From Liquidambar formosana (Eukaryota; Streptophyta; Magnoliopsida; Saxifragales; Altingiaceae), in contig CM077824.1 in NCBI GenBank assembly GCA_039720395.1, forward strand, positions 19,925,046 to 19,989,045: a stretch of DNA of 64,000 nucleotides, read 5' to 3'. Position 1 is the stretch's first letter, and each line of letters opens with the position of its first letter. The notes beneath the pieces were generated by a model. The model did not search any database and was not told where the DNA came from. It worked only from the letters and a program-made list of their open reading frames with translations. Positions 22,283 through 33,843 of this stretch are shown piece by piece. Made by a program: the position numbers and the translations under genes.

Positions 22283-22739
22283 TTCACCATGGGTGTCAAT
22301 GGCGGGATAGAGAAGGTAGATCGAGCAGAAGGGAGAAGGAGAAGATGATTTGTTGCAAATCTGGAAACCAAATCTGGTGATAGCACAATAAAAGGTAGAT
22401 TAAGACCTTTTTTTCTCTTCTCCTAGCCTGTTCGTTGCAAATCTGAAACCAACAAATATTGTGGTGTTTTGGACAGCCACTTCATAGTTGCTGGAATCAC
22501 ATATGTAGCTTGATCGGTGATGGCTAAAAGTGGGAGGCGATGAAACCACGGGAGAGAGGGAGAGAACGTGGGGGAAAAATGGCCCGGTTTGTAATTTGAT
22601 TTAAATTGTAAAGCAGGGGTATTTTTGTCACTATGAGGTCAAAAGGGGTTTTCACAAAACTGTTTTTCATTTAGGGCCTATTGTAAAAGTACTCTTATAC
22701 TTGGGGGCTATGGCCAAAAATCCCTTTTGAATATCAGTA

Positions 22740-23585
22740 CTTATCACATACCAGATACACACCAAGGGATTTGCAACCAAACACAGCTGCCAGTGTTCAT
22801 GCGCAGATGTGCATCCATATAAAAATATATACCCTTTCGTCAGGAACAAAAATGCTTGAATAGAAATTCCTGGCCCTTCAAAAAGAATATCACTGCAACC
22901 TATATCTACAGACTAGGATGACCTCAGAGATGTTTAAAAGCTTGGATTTCAGATGATGCTTGATCATGGATGTTGCAAAGCTTGACAAATTTCCTGTAAA
23001 TAATGAAGAACATCAACATTTGAAACAGAAACAGTGGTATCTACCATCATTTTTATTTAGATAAAGAAATAATCAACAAGTGAAATGAAAATTTGGACAC
23101 AATTACTTCGACATGAATAAGGGTACTCATTTTAAGAAAAGAAAAAAAACTTAAACTTCTTCCCTCTCAAATCCCTTTATCTCTTTCAAACACTACGAGT
23201 TTGCGACCCAAATTTGTGTCAATGGTTAAATCACAATTTAGGTTTTTACACGTTATCATGTCAACTTAGTTTCTATGCCTTTGTTACAGAGGTGCACAAA
23301 TGGTTTTAGCATTATTGCAAGTTCACATGATTACAATTTACAATCATGAACAAATTAATCAATCTAGTTAAATAAGACGTAAACCCTAAAATGAAGATCT
23401 TTTCCTTTTCCCCCTCTTTCATTAACTCTCTGGATATCAGAAATTTTGAAACACTTGGTTGAGGGTAGCAAAAGTGCACAGCTTATTTCACACATTGGTT
23501 TCAGGAGTTATGGATGAGTCTCTTTTAAGGGAGTCTACAATGGGAATAGGGTATTCCTAATAAATAATCTAAATTTGGATGCTTA
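22740..23585 (-). repeat. Downstream flank of NLR cluster A, duplicated at 36230 and 57500
   Basis: The stretch from about 22770 (CAAACACAGCTGCCAGTGTT) to about 23585 (ATGCTTATATGACA) recurs at 36240-36930 and 57510-58155. At the second site it lies downstream of the LRR exons of cluster B. It is therefore an ancestral 3' flank of this NLR family. On the minus strand TTTACAG|GAAATTTGTC near 22995 could be a 3'-UTR splice acceptor. Confidence 0.6.
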
Positions 23586-23589
23586 TATG

Positions 23590-24430
23590 ACATCTGGGCA
23601 AGTACTATTGGTCTTACATGGACTTTCATTCTTGGAAATCTGACATCTTTAGACATATTAAAGACAGATTCAATCATGGAATCCCGCCTTCTCTCTTGGG
23701 GGGAGAACCAGTCTTATAAGTCTGTTCTCAGCTCTCTTCCTAACTACAGAATGTCCACCTTTAAACTTCCAACTTCTCTTTGCCATGGATAGTATAATGA
23801 ATCGCTTTTGGTGGGGACATGATCTAGGGACTAGGAAAGTTCACTTTGTGAACTGGGACACTATTTGCAACTCTAAACATCATGTGGGTCTGGGTTTTAG
23901 ACTTTTGTCTCATGTTAAACAAGCCTTGATTGCCAAACAGTATTGGAGACTACTGAACAATCTTGCTCAAGTCCTCATTTCTAAGTACAGAAAAAGCGGC
24001 AACACTCATTTGGTCAAAAAGGAGGGCAATACATCCTGGATTTGGCATTCTAAAGGGGAAAGAGCTTATAGACTCGGGTCTCTGGTGTTTAGTTGGGACA
24101 AGCCAGAACATTGACATATGGGACGAGATATGGGTTGCTTCTCTCAGGCGCCATGACAAATCAATGGCAATTTTCTGGTCTGCATCAACCTCAATCAACC
24201 TCCACTGCTCGTCAGATCACTAAAGTATGTGACCTCAGGAACACTATGTATGGATGGGAACTGGGACTCTTCCCTCATTAATCAAATGGTTCTTGAAGAG
24301 ATCTCTATGGTAATCCATAACAGTTCCTTTCTCTTAAAGGACTTGAAGATACTCTGGTGTGGAATAAAACCAATAATGGTGCTTACTCGGTTAAGTCTGG
24401 TTACAGCACATGTAGATATATATGATCAGT
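23590..24430 (+). pseudogene. L1-type LINE fragment, reverse-transcriptase C-terminal part
   Basis: In two plus-strand frames this gives FRHIKDRFNHGI, FKLPTSLCHG, then MDSIMNRFWWGHDLGTRKVHFVNWD, VGLGFRLLSHVKQALIAKQYWRLL, and TYGTRYGLLLSGA. Those are the familiar post-RT region of plant L1 LINEs (NFWWG...W..LC..K..GGLGFR, then NQALLAKQ-like). A YSVKSGY-like block follows in another frame. Frameshifts and stops break it, and the RT catalytic YADD part is missing. It interrupts the NLR 3' flank, which continues colinearly in the other two copies. Confidence 0.7.
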
Positions 24431-24640
24431 AATTTGACATCATTAAGTTAGAATGTATGACACATATAGATATGATTGGTAATTGACATCATTCAATTAG
24501 CTAGAATGTAAATTGATAGACTCAACATCGGGCAATATGCCACTTAGATTATATGATGGGCCCCCTTCTATGGAAGAGATGCAGTATACTGCTTGGCAAT
24601 GAGAATAGAATAGCCTAGGAGAATTTATGGAGCATTAGAA

Positions 24641-25148
24641 AATAATGAATACCTTTTTTTGAAATAGGAGTTCTATGGTTCTATTGAGGCCGCCCTCCCA
24701 TAGCTCTTCATCATCTTTTACCTCTGTTGTATTGAGCTTTGGTGTGCTTATGGATCCAGAAGTGAACATCTGCATTTTAGGACACTACTCCAAAATCAAT
24801 CTTCTCAAGGATGGAAATTCAAAATTATAATTTCCCGACCAAAAAATCCTGAGGTCAGATAGATTACGTGGCTCCACTTCTTCTAATTGAACGAGCGATA
24901 TATCTCCTCCTCCAACAAGCCCTTCAACTTCAAAAATCTCTTTCATCGAACCGCATTCTTTGACAGAGTTTTTGCAAATTCTTTAGCCTTGGGAGTAAAT
25001 TAGATGGAGCAACTCCCAACAGTGTGTGACATCCTGTTACTTCGAAGAATTTTAGTTGACAGAAGGATTCATCTGGAAGTTCTCCGTGGAATATTTCTTG
25101 CAAATTTGCTATGTTAATACACAACTTCTCCAAGTTGGTGAATGCAGC
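24641..25148 (-). pseudogene. NLR cluster A, terminal LRR exon (decayed)
   Basis: The minus-strand acceptor CTGTAG-side junction at 25148/25149 (CTACAG|GCTGCATTC) matches the acceptor of the intact terminal exon at 60331. The translation gives AAFTNLEKLCINIANLQEIFHGELPDESFCQLKFFEV, CHTLLGVAPSNLLPRLKNLQKL and then shifts frame near 24965, where a few bases are lost relative to the cluster B exon. Later parts survive in other frames. These repeats belong to the LRR domain of CC-NBS-LRR immune receptors related to Arabidopsis At4g27190. No NB-ARC domain is present in the window. Confidence 0.75.
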
Positions 25149-27160
25149 CTGTAGAATTGATTCTGTTTTGTTAATGATGAGATTCGTATTCTTCATAGGC
25201 AAACATGACAAACTTCAATTTTTCCAGACCCTGGTCATACACCATTCTTAATGTACAGCTAATCAATCCTACATGTATTTCGACATACATTTTGAAGAAT
25301 TTTTCTGTCTTTATAATTACAAAAGATCATCAATACTAAAGAAATTTCACCACCTGTTACATTCTTAGTACTCTATAATAAAGCAGTTGTAAGCATGATG
25401 CACATCCCAGATGGGACTGAGAATTGTTTAGAAGCTGGAATAAAAAGGGGGCACACTTGTACCTATCTATATGCCATTAATCAGTCTTTTCTATTTTATT
25501 TTAATTCTAATGAACATTTTGACTCCAAGTTTACAGTGAACTTGAGCCCCCTGTGACCAAATCTCCTCTTTTATAAAATAAAATAAAAAACAAAGTGATG
25601 TCCCATGAAAAGACAAAAAAATAAGGAGAATATAGGAGACGTTTGGATATGTTTATCTTTGAAAGGGTGGATACCGCCGGCCTTGTAACTTAGGTAGTAT
25701 CGATGAGGTGGATTAGAAATTCGGCTTTGTTTGATGTAAAAAAAGAATGGATGCAGGATTTGGTACCACACCAAAAAATAAAAAAAATAAAAAAAGGACA
25801 ATATGTGAAATGTTTAGATACTTTTACCTTTTAGAGATAGCTAAGATCTGGATACGTTTATGTTTGGATATTTATATGCACGATTCATTATTGTTAAATC
25901 TGAGTAGACCCTAGTGCCATTAACCGGAATTATTTATCTAAAGAAAATGAAAATTGCTAAAGTTATTGGACAACTTTGCCTACTCCTCTTACCGACTAAC
26001 ATAGCAATGGAAAATTTGAAAGTACTAGTAAAGTTAAGTCTCTTTTATTTTGAACTTAAAGAATGATTTTGAAATCTACATACATTTGTGATGGATGAAT
26101 ATGGTAAATATTTTCAGTATACATAGTAACACTCAAAAGAAACAAAAATGGCCATCTTACATAATGAAACCAAATGTTCGAAAAAAGAAAAAAAAAAAAA
26201 AAAAAAAGAAAAAGAAGGCATTGGGACTATAATTTTAATGATTTCATTTAAGATATCAACTAGATGAAAAAATTATGATTGCAGAAATTGAATTATGAAA
26301 TTTTGGTACTTCAAATTTAAAATATTCTTAAAAGCTCATACCAAATTAAATGACTAAAAAATAATTCATTCATACTTGGAGATTATTCTGAGTAATGTCA
26401 ACTTCTAGAAGCAGCCATGTGGGTCAGTGATTCATGTGTGTGTGGTCAGTTTCTTGTGAATCAAATATTCAAATGAGTTTCCTAAATAGGAGTTGAAGGA
26501 AAATTAGAAATATATATGAATACACATTGGTTTATGAATCGAATATTTAAGTAAATTTGGAGTAAATGATCAAAAGTATACTTAGAATATGCTCAGAATA
26601 ATCTCCAACAGCTTCTAATTTGAGTCTACACTAGGGCCTCTTAGTCGAGTCAAATATCCAATTTGAAAAGCTAAGAAAAAAAAAAATAGGGATGGAATAA
26701 CCCCTAGTTCTATGTAGTCCGGTTTCTCTTGATTAGCTCCTATAAAGCCATCCTTTCTTTAGAAAATCTTGGAGGGTCAGACCGTCAGATTAATGGAAGG
26801 ATTATTACATTAGAGAATATGGATTTGGAGTAATTGGTGGTTTTAAAAACAATGTCTAGTAGCAAATAAGCGGGAGAATTTTGGATTTGGAAAGGGAATC
26901 CAAAAGGAATTGATGGTATGATTGGATAAGAAAAAAAAATAATGGCAGAAATCGCTGAATGTGGCAAAGTGAAGACCAAAGAAAAAGAAAATTACGAAAA
27001 GGTTTGCTAGAAAAATTCCGCCAGAAAATTCAACAATAGTTCTTGTTTGAATTATCAAGGTACAACAAGATCCTAATCTTATGAAAAATCCTAGTAATTT
27101 TCTGATATTGATTCAATAGTAACAAGTACAGTTGAGAATATAAAAAATCAAGGTACGTAC
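25149..27160 (-). other. Intron between LRR exons B and C of cluster A
   Basis: About 2 kb of AT-rich DNA. The stretch 25920-26160 matches 28550-28800 in the next intron, showing that exon plus intron were duplicated together. A-rich run at 26184-26215. Nothing else recognised. Confidence 0.5.
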
Positions 27161-27908
27161 CCTTTCATCGAAGAGTGGTCGTATGGGGATACAAGAGCTG
27201 CCCTTCTCAAGTTTTCCTTCAATTTCTTCATCATTCATCTGAGGATATCTAGAAGTGAATGACTTCATTCTAGGGCAGGTCACTATCAGTAACACTTTCG
27301 GGGATGGCCATTTAAAATAGAAGACCCTGTGTAAAAACTTGAGAGATTGGGTAGTGTCTGTAGTTTGAGAGTGTGTAGTTGAGGGAACACAATAATCTCT
27401 GTAGGATTCGATTCTCCTTCTCTTTGTTTCACAACTATCGCTTCCATCATCTCACATGAATTAATATCTACTTCTTTAAGCTGTGCAAGACCACTGGCAA
27501 TGGAAGGTGAGAATATATTTCTTAGATTGTCACATTTGCAAACATCTAGTGAACTTAAACTCTGAAGACTAATAAGAGACCCATTTGGATCTTGTGTTGA
27601 CCAGAGATATCCCTTCATTTGGGTAGTTTCCATAACTGCAATTTTGACAACTGAGAAAGGGTCCCAGCAGCAAGCCCTTCAACTTCAAATATTATTTCCA
27701 CAGAATCACAATTTAGTACATAAACTTCGTTTAAATTCTTTAAATCCTTCATTAAATTGGTTGGAACGATATTCAACAGTTTGTGACATTCACGCACTCT
27801 CAAGTCTCTTAGTTGACAAAAGGAGTTAACTGAAAGCTGTGGGTGCCATATCTCTTTCAAGTTATCCAGACCCCATATTCCCAATGTCTGTAAGGTGGGA
27901 AAAGTCAC
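27161..27908 (-). pseudogene. NLR cluster A, LRR exon B (frameshifted)
   Basis: The minus-strand acceptor GTTGCAG|GTGACTTTT at 27908 and donor GATGAAAGG|GTACGT at 27161 are both plausible. Pieces read VTFPTLQTLGIWGLDNLKEIWHPQL, CHKLLNIVPTNLMKDLKNLNEVYVLNCDSVEIIFEVEGLAAG, then in another frame SLISLQSLSSLDVCKCDNLRNIFSPSIASGLAQLKEVDINSC, and in a third CPRMKSFTSRYPQMNDEE. Compared with the open exon at 60784-61551, a one-base insertion sits near 27610 and a second shift near 27295. The exon is 748 bp, not a multiple of three. The LRR repeat pattern is otherwise the same, so this is a disabled copy unless sequencing error is involved. Confidence 0.8.
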
Positions 27909-29694
27909 CTGCAACATTCATTTAATTCCACTGCTTTAAAAGATGGTGTCATATATAATTAAAACAAATAAATACACAAGGCATGAAACAAAAAGATCCT
28001 TCCTTTTTCATTTTACTAAACAACTAATATAAAAAATTGGTCACTTTTCCTATGACTTGCAATAAGTTGATTCACCACAATGATAATTGGTATACTTAAC
28101 AAAGTTTTATAATTTTCTTTTGCTACTACCTGCAATTACTATGAAATTTCAAAAATTGGACAACTTTCTCAAAATTCCACTTTTGCATAATATAGGATAC
28201 ATATATATCCAAGAATTTTTAGAGCAGAAATAGTAGTTAAGGTTTGCGGAGGATGGCTTTATCTCCTTCAGTAATTTAACAACAATAAGATTATTTTTTG
28301 GTGAAGACAGTAAATTTTTAGGTGCATGACGCCATTATAATTAGTTTTTACAAGAATTTTCAATTTTTAATTTCTATAATTTTTTGGTAGGTTTCTCTTG
28401 TTGGATTTGATTCCAAAAGATTGTCACAAGACATTGATTCTACTTACATGCTGAGAGAAGCTAGAGAATATACGCTTTCATTTTGTGTGTTATTCACATG
28501 TATACTTATAAGATGGACACTTCTTGGGTCAAAACCAAAGTGGTTGAGCAGTCCCTAATGCAATAATTTGTATTTCTATAGTGGAAAAAAATGGAAATTG
28601 CTAAGGATATTGGATAGGTTCACCCATTCACCCATTCCTCTAAACGGCTAATGTGTCGATGACAATTAAGATTCATAAAAAGGTTGAGTATTTTTTGTTT
28701 TGAACCTAAAGAATGTTTGTGAAATTCATGTTAGCAGGTAGATGACTGTGGTAAATATATCTAGCATCCATACTCCATAGCAACACCCAAAAAAAAAAAA
28801 AATTATAATTATAGTAAAAAAAACTAATAAAGATGTGCCCTTTCAGTGATTGCATTTAAGAGATCAATTGAATGAAAAATTTGGGATTGCTAGCTCGAAG
28901 CTGAAAATTGGAATTTTCACACTTTCAAGCTTATTATTATACTTTTAGGCTACAATATTCTTAAAAAACTTTGATAGAAAATCAAATTACTAAAAATAAT
29001 TCAGTCATGCCCTTGTGGGGTTGATCAACCGGTCAAGTCCAGATGTGTTCTTTGGAGGTCATTGTTTCGACTCCACATAGCTATCACTGCTTGTGTAGGT
29101 ATGAGACGTCTCACATGGACTGTTAAGCCATTAAGGAATTAGTTTAGGCTCAAACCTTAGTGGGAGTTAGACTTGGGATATCCTTAATAAAATAGCAATA
29201 ATAATAATAATAATAATTTAGTTATGCTGATCCACTAGACGCATATTGGTGAGTGAAGCTATATTTAACGATATGCTCAATGAATAGGGGATCGAGATGT
29301 GATCATTCCCCCCAGCCAGACTCTTTCCCCTAATATAATGTCCACTTCTAGCAGATGGTTTTTGGATCATTGATTCACATGTGTATGGCTAGTTCTCTAA
29401 AAATCAGATGGTTTTTCCTTTCTAAACCATCCCACCCCTAAAAATTTTTGGGAATCATTAATAACAAATGTTTGCCCAAAATTCTGGAAATTGAAAACAA
29501 TTCTAATCCCAACTCTTATATAAAAACGACAAGTATCTTATTGATAAGTTAGGTATATATAGTTTCCCTGTTCTAATTATTGAGGCAACGACAAGAATTA
29601 ACCCAATCTTATGGAAAATCGTAGGAACTCGCTGATATTGAATCAATAATAATTAACAAATGTACTTGAGAAGGTAAAACTCAAGAGCACGTAC
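27909..29694 (-). other. Intron between LRR exons A and B of cluster A
   Basis: About 1.8 kb, partly paralogous to the neighbouring intron (28550-28800 with 25920-26160). Contains the plus-strand SINE at 29011-29211. No exon seen. Confidence 0.5.
29011..29211 (+). mobile_element. SINE with 16-bp target duplication
   Basis: The flanks AATAATTCAGTCATGC (28995-29010) and AATAATTTAGTTATGC (29212-29227) differ at two positions. The body starts CCTTGTGGGGTTGATCAACC, has a B-box-like GTTTCGACTCC near 29071 and ends in an ATA/AATA repeat tail. A Pol III B-box, a short body and TPRT-length duplications identify a SINE. It sits within an NLR intron. Related minus-strand copies lie at 7091 and 11251. 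Confidence 0.75.
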
Positions 29695-30469
29695 CCATTC
29701 CTCGAAGAACGATCTTATGGGTATACAAGAGTTGCAGTACTCCTCGGGTTTTTCTCCAAATTCTTCATCATTCATTTGAGGATTTTGCTGGATTGGGTAT
29801 CTAGAAGCGAACGATTTCATTCTGGGACCAGTCTTTATGAACAACTCTTTCAGGGATGGCCATTTTAAAGTACAAGCCCCTGTGTAAAAAGTTGTGAGAT
29901 TTGGTAGTTCATGTAGATGAAGAGTGTGCAGTTGAGGGAACCCAATAATATTCCCTGCGAGAATCGGTTCTCCTTCTCTTTCCTTCACAACTATTGCTTC
30001 CATCATTTCACATGAAATAATATATCCTTCTTTGAGCTGCATAAGACCTCCGGTGATGGAAGCTGAGAATATATTTCTCAGACTATCACATTTGTTAACA
30101 TGTAACGAACTTAAGCTCTGAAGACTAATAAGGGATTCATTTGGAGCTTCTGTCGACTAGATTTCCCTTAAATTGGGTAGTTTCTCTAACTTCAATTCTG
30201 TCAGCTGAGAAAGGGTCCGTGTCCCAGCCGAAAGCCCTTCAATTTCAAATATTATTTCCACCGAATCACATTCTAGTACAGAAACTTTCTCTAAATTCTT
30301 TAAACCTTTCAACAGATTGGATGGAACCACATTCAACAGCTTTTGACATTTACGCACTCTCAAGTCTCTTAGTTGACAAAAATGAGTCAGCTGGAAGCCA
30401 TGGGTACCATATATCTTTCAATTTATCCAAACCCAATATATACAATGTTTGTAAGGTGGGAAAAGTGAC
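29695..30469 (-). pseudogene. NLR cluster A, LRR exon A (nonsense and frameshift)
   Basis: The minus-strand acceptor TTGCAG|GTCACTTTT at 30469 and donor GAATGG|GTACGTGC at 29695 are intact. The frame reads RVRKCQKLLNVVPSNLLKG, VSVLECDSVEIIFEIEGLSAG, LSQLTELKLEKLPNLREI and then TAG (30157-30159), where the open paralogue has TGG (Trp). An extra base near 30380 breaks the N-terminal part relative to 60784-61551. Downstream, LKEGYIISCEMMEAIVVKE and LHTLHLHELPNLTTFYTG continue the LRR. Nothing resembling the preceding NB-ARC exon is found to the right. Confidence 0.82.
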
Positions 30470-32115
30470 CTGCAACGAGATTCATTCAATTGCACTCATT
30501 TAAAAGATGATGTCATCATATAGTTAGCAAAGGAATGAATACACAAGCTCGGTTTTAATGCACATATATGAAATTAAAAGATACGTTCCTTTTGTCAAAT
30601 TATTCATAATTTCTAATATACAAAATTGGTCATCTTTCACATTGAAACCATATGTAGGCATATATGGTAATGAATCAAAAGTAGACTCTGAAGAATTTAC
30701 AACAATGATTGGTACACTTAAAACAAAGATTTATTTATTTTTTCCTACAATTCCTAAGAATTTTCAGAACTCTCAAATGAATCAAGCAAGAGAAGTAAAA
30801 TGACTCCCAGTATTTCCTCCAACAACTCCCAATTTGAGTTTGGTACTATGTGGGGAAACTTAATCGAGCTAAATATTCTCTTTAGCAAAAGGCATGCTAT
30901 ACCCGGGAAATTCTATGGTACCCAAAAAAAATTGGGATACCGTACCTTGAATGGTATAGTGGCCAAAAAAATGAAAGAAAAGAAAAGACTACTTTCCCAA
31001 AATTTAACAGTTTCGTAATTCAAGAAATATAACAATTCTTTTACTTTTATTTATATATTCAATGACTAAAATTCAGAAGGAATAATTAAAGCTAACTCTG
31101 CGGCAGAGTCGGTGACAAATAAAAAATGGTTATTAGAAAGTATGAATAATTTTGCCTACGACAATTGGGACCAATTAGGATTCAAAGGTCAAACAATACA
31201 CTGGAAAATTTGGGGACAGAAGGATAATTTGATTCCGGTTAAAGGAGGACTCCTCTGTAAAATTTGTGAAAAATTATGATGAAGTCTTGCCCTTTGGCTT
31301 GAATCAAGACCCTAAATTAATTTACAAATTAAGGCTTGGGTTGCTTGCATAGCATTAAATTTGACATTGAAAAAAGAAAATTCCGTTCTTGTGGAATTTG
31401 AAATGATGGCTTTCACTAAAGAATTGCTTTGTGGATTTGGAATCCAAGGAATTAAAATTATTTCTAGATAATCGAAACAGGTCCAAGTCCCATCTATGTA
31501 TAAATGCAAAATACTTGGATCATATGATTTTATTTTTTTTTTATTTTTCCTTTAGACTTGGATTATGTGAATTGAACTACTATACTATTTTCTAAATTCG
31601 GTACCACGTTTATATTAAATAAAAACCTATAAAATGATAAGCCTCAATCTAGTGATTGCTTGCCATTTGTACCATATTGTTGTACCTATACAAATAATAA
31701 TTGAGATATGAGAATTGTTCTCACATAGGGCTACTCTTCTAATCAAAATTTGTAGAAAATATTGAAAAAGACAAAATTTCTTGAATTATAAGTTTTAAAT
31801 TTCAAATATGTAAAACCAAAAATTTTCTTTTTCTTGGTTACATACATGTACAACCATATATGTGAGTGCGGTGTATGGAGAAAAAAAATATATCATAGAA
31901 GAACAGATCCACATACCTTGAAAAGGACAAGGATCAAGGAAGAGTTTTTATTTGGTGTGTATATATATGTTGGTTCAAATTGGTTTTAAACTCTGTATAT
32001 TCATTGGTTGCTGTATCTAAACTTTGTTTGATAGATTGTTCTTCAAGAAATATGTTGAGCAACAAAGCGAGAATGTGTTCTTCTTTTTTCTTTTTCTTTT
32101 TTTGGATAGGAGAAG
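30470..32115. other. No exon seen; upstream intron/flank of cluster A
   Basis: 30600-31150 resembles 61680-62060 upstream of the cluster B exons, so it is ancestral NLR intron or flank. Short open frames (30558-30803, 30800-31018) have no recognisable domain. No NB-ARC motifs (GxGGxGKT, GLPL, MHD) were seen. Confidence 0.4.
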
Positions 32116-32741
32116 GATTAAATCATAGTTCAAAGTCTCGGTCTCGGTCCTTGTCGCGTTTTGGTCTTGGTCATCTCGGTCTCGCCCATCGCGTCGCGTT
32201 TTGGGTGAGACGCAACTTTACACATAAAAGAGTGTTCAAAAAAATCTTAAAAAAAATAGAAAAATAAGAAAAAATATCATAAACACATTGGAACCATCAA
32301 ATAAGCAAAACAATTAACTTTGGGCACATACTATGGTTAAGTACACTAAAACAGGCGTTAATGTGTTGTTTTATTATAAAATACATGATATTTAATAAGT
32401 GTTTTTTCTCTTTTTAAATAAAAGGTATGATTATTATTTATTACTATATTAAAAAGAAGTAAATTCAAAATAACTTATAAATCACAAATGATAACCTTTT
32501 AAAACTACCTACTTGCTTATAAATGATGAAAAATAATGTTTTGAAAATACTAAAATTGTTGGATAATTTTTATAAATAAAACAATCTTATACTATAAGAT
32601 ATTGCCTTTTCAATTAAAAATAAAAAATAAAAAATAAAGACCAAGTTGTAATTTATGGTGGGTCAAAGGGTCAAAAAAATAAAAAAGCATGATGTATTTA
32701 TAAGAAGCCACAGACAGCCACTCAGCCCCTCTCGTCCAAAG

Positions 32742-32745
<4 letters not shown>

Positions 32746-32795
<50 letters not shown>
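32746..32795. repeat. TA microsatellite
   Basis: About 25 alternating TA units inside the hAT-like element. Confidence 0.95.
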
Positions 32796-32800
<5 letters not shown>

Positions 32801-32910
32801 CCCACCAACAAAAGGAAAACAGAGAAATGAAGAAGAGAAGAAGAGAAGAAGAAGACGATGACGATAGCGATGAGGGTGCACGTCGATAGTGACGGCGACC
32901 ACAACAAGTT

Positions 32911-32912
32911 CT

Positions 32913-32943
<31 letters not shown>
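32911..32943. repeat. CT microsatellite
   Basis: CT-rich run ending at CTCACGTG. Confidence 0.9.
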
Positions 32944-32944
<1 letters not shown>

Positions 32945-33327
32945 CGTGCTCACTGGATTTCAGGCACTGTGAACTCGAGACAAAGCTCGAACCCACCTAT
33001 CGAGCACCCTGCACCGAAAGAACCCACTTGTTGATTACCCCTACGCCGAAAGAACCCACATCAGTTGACCCTTGATTCCTCGAACCTTGACCAGATCTGT
33101 TCTAATCTCGCACGAGATGTGCGAGATCTCGTCCGAAACTCACTATGTCAACAGGATCTCATGCGTAACGCCTCATCTCGAGCGAGATCACGCTTGTGTC
33201 GTCCGAGAAATAGTATCCCATAAATATTTTGTACCAGTGGGATTTCTCGTCTCAGCCAGTGGCGAGACCGGGATGTCTCGGCGAGATCTCGTCCGTTTCG
33301 GACGAGACTTTGAACCCTAGATTGAAT

Positions 33328-33809
33328 ATAAAAATAATAATAATAATAATCAAATCAAATCAAAAAAAATTTTATTAAGTAAAAATATAATTCAAGTCTG
33401 CAAGGAATTGTAATTCTAGTTTGCAAGGAATTGGTCCCTTACACAAGTTGGGACCTCTTCCAACCAAGCAACCAATCATCAACTTCCCTAGCAAACTATG
33501 TCAAACCATGAGCCACTAAATTTCTAGGTTTGCCACGAACTCAAGAAATATATTAAACTTATATTGGATGTTTTTTTGTTTTGTTTTGTTTTGTTTAATG
33601 GCTCAACATGAGCATGTCTTATATATTGAATATTGTGTTTTAATTTGCCCCTCTCATTTACAGCCATCTGGTGAACAACCTCCTCTGTACCATGTTCACT
33701 CTTTCTCACTGTCAAATTACCCAATCGGATGAATAGACTCAAGCCGCTTTCTTTTAGCCATACTTGGTGAACCACCACTAAGATTCGGTGACAATCTTTG
33801 GATTCTTCT

Positions 33810-33843
<34 letters not shown>

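Larger units (their letters stand above)
21078..22724. mobile_element. Non-autonomous MULE, 1647 bp
   Basis: An exact 9-bp duplication TTTTGAATA (21069-21077 and 22725-22733) flanks GGGGAAATTAGCAATAACCC on the left and the complement of GGGATTTTTGGCCATAGCCC on the right. These ends resemble those of the Pack-MULE at 8629. The GC-rich interior has a GA tract, a tandem duplication of about 160 bp (21393-21552 and 21553-21717) and a 48-bp minisatellite. Reading frames over the tandem duplication are low-complexity and unrecognised, so captured host DNA is possible but not shown. Confidence 0.8.
32124..33319. mobile_element. hAT-like non-autonomous element, about 1196 bp
   Basis: The ends contain GTTCAAAGTCTCG on the left and CGAGACTTTGAACCCTA on the right. 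The flanks GATTAAAT (32116-32123) and GATTGAAT (33320-33327) differ at one position. Both subterminal zones have repeated TCTCG/CGAGA motifs (GAGATCTCGTCCG and similar), as in hAT elements. The interior holds a TA tract and a CT tract. No transposase frame. Confidence 0.65.
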
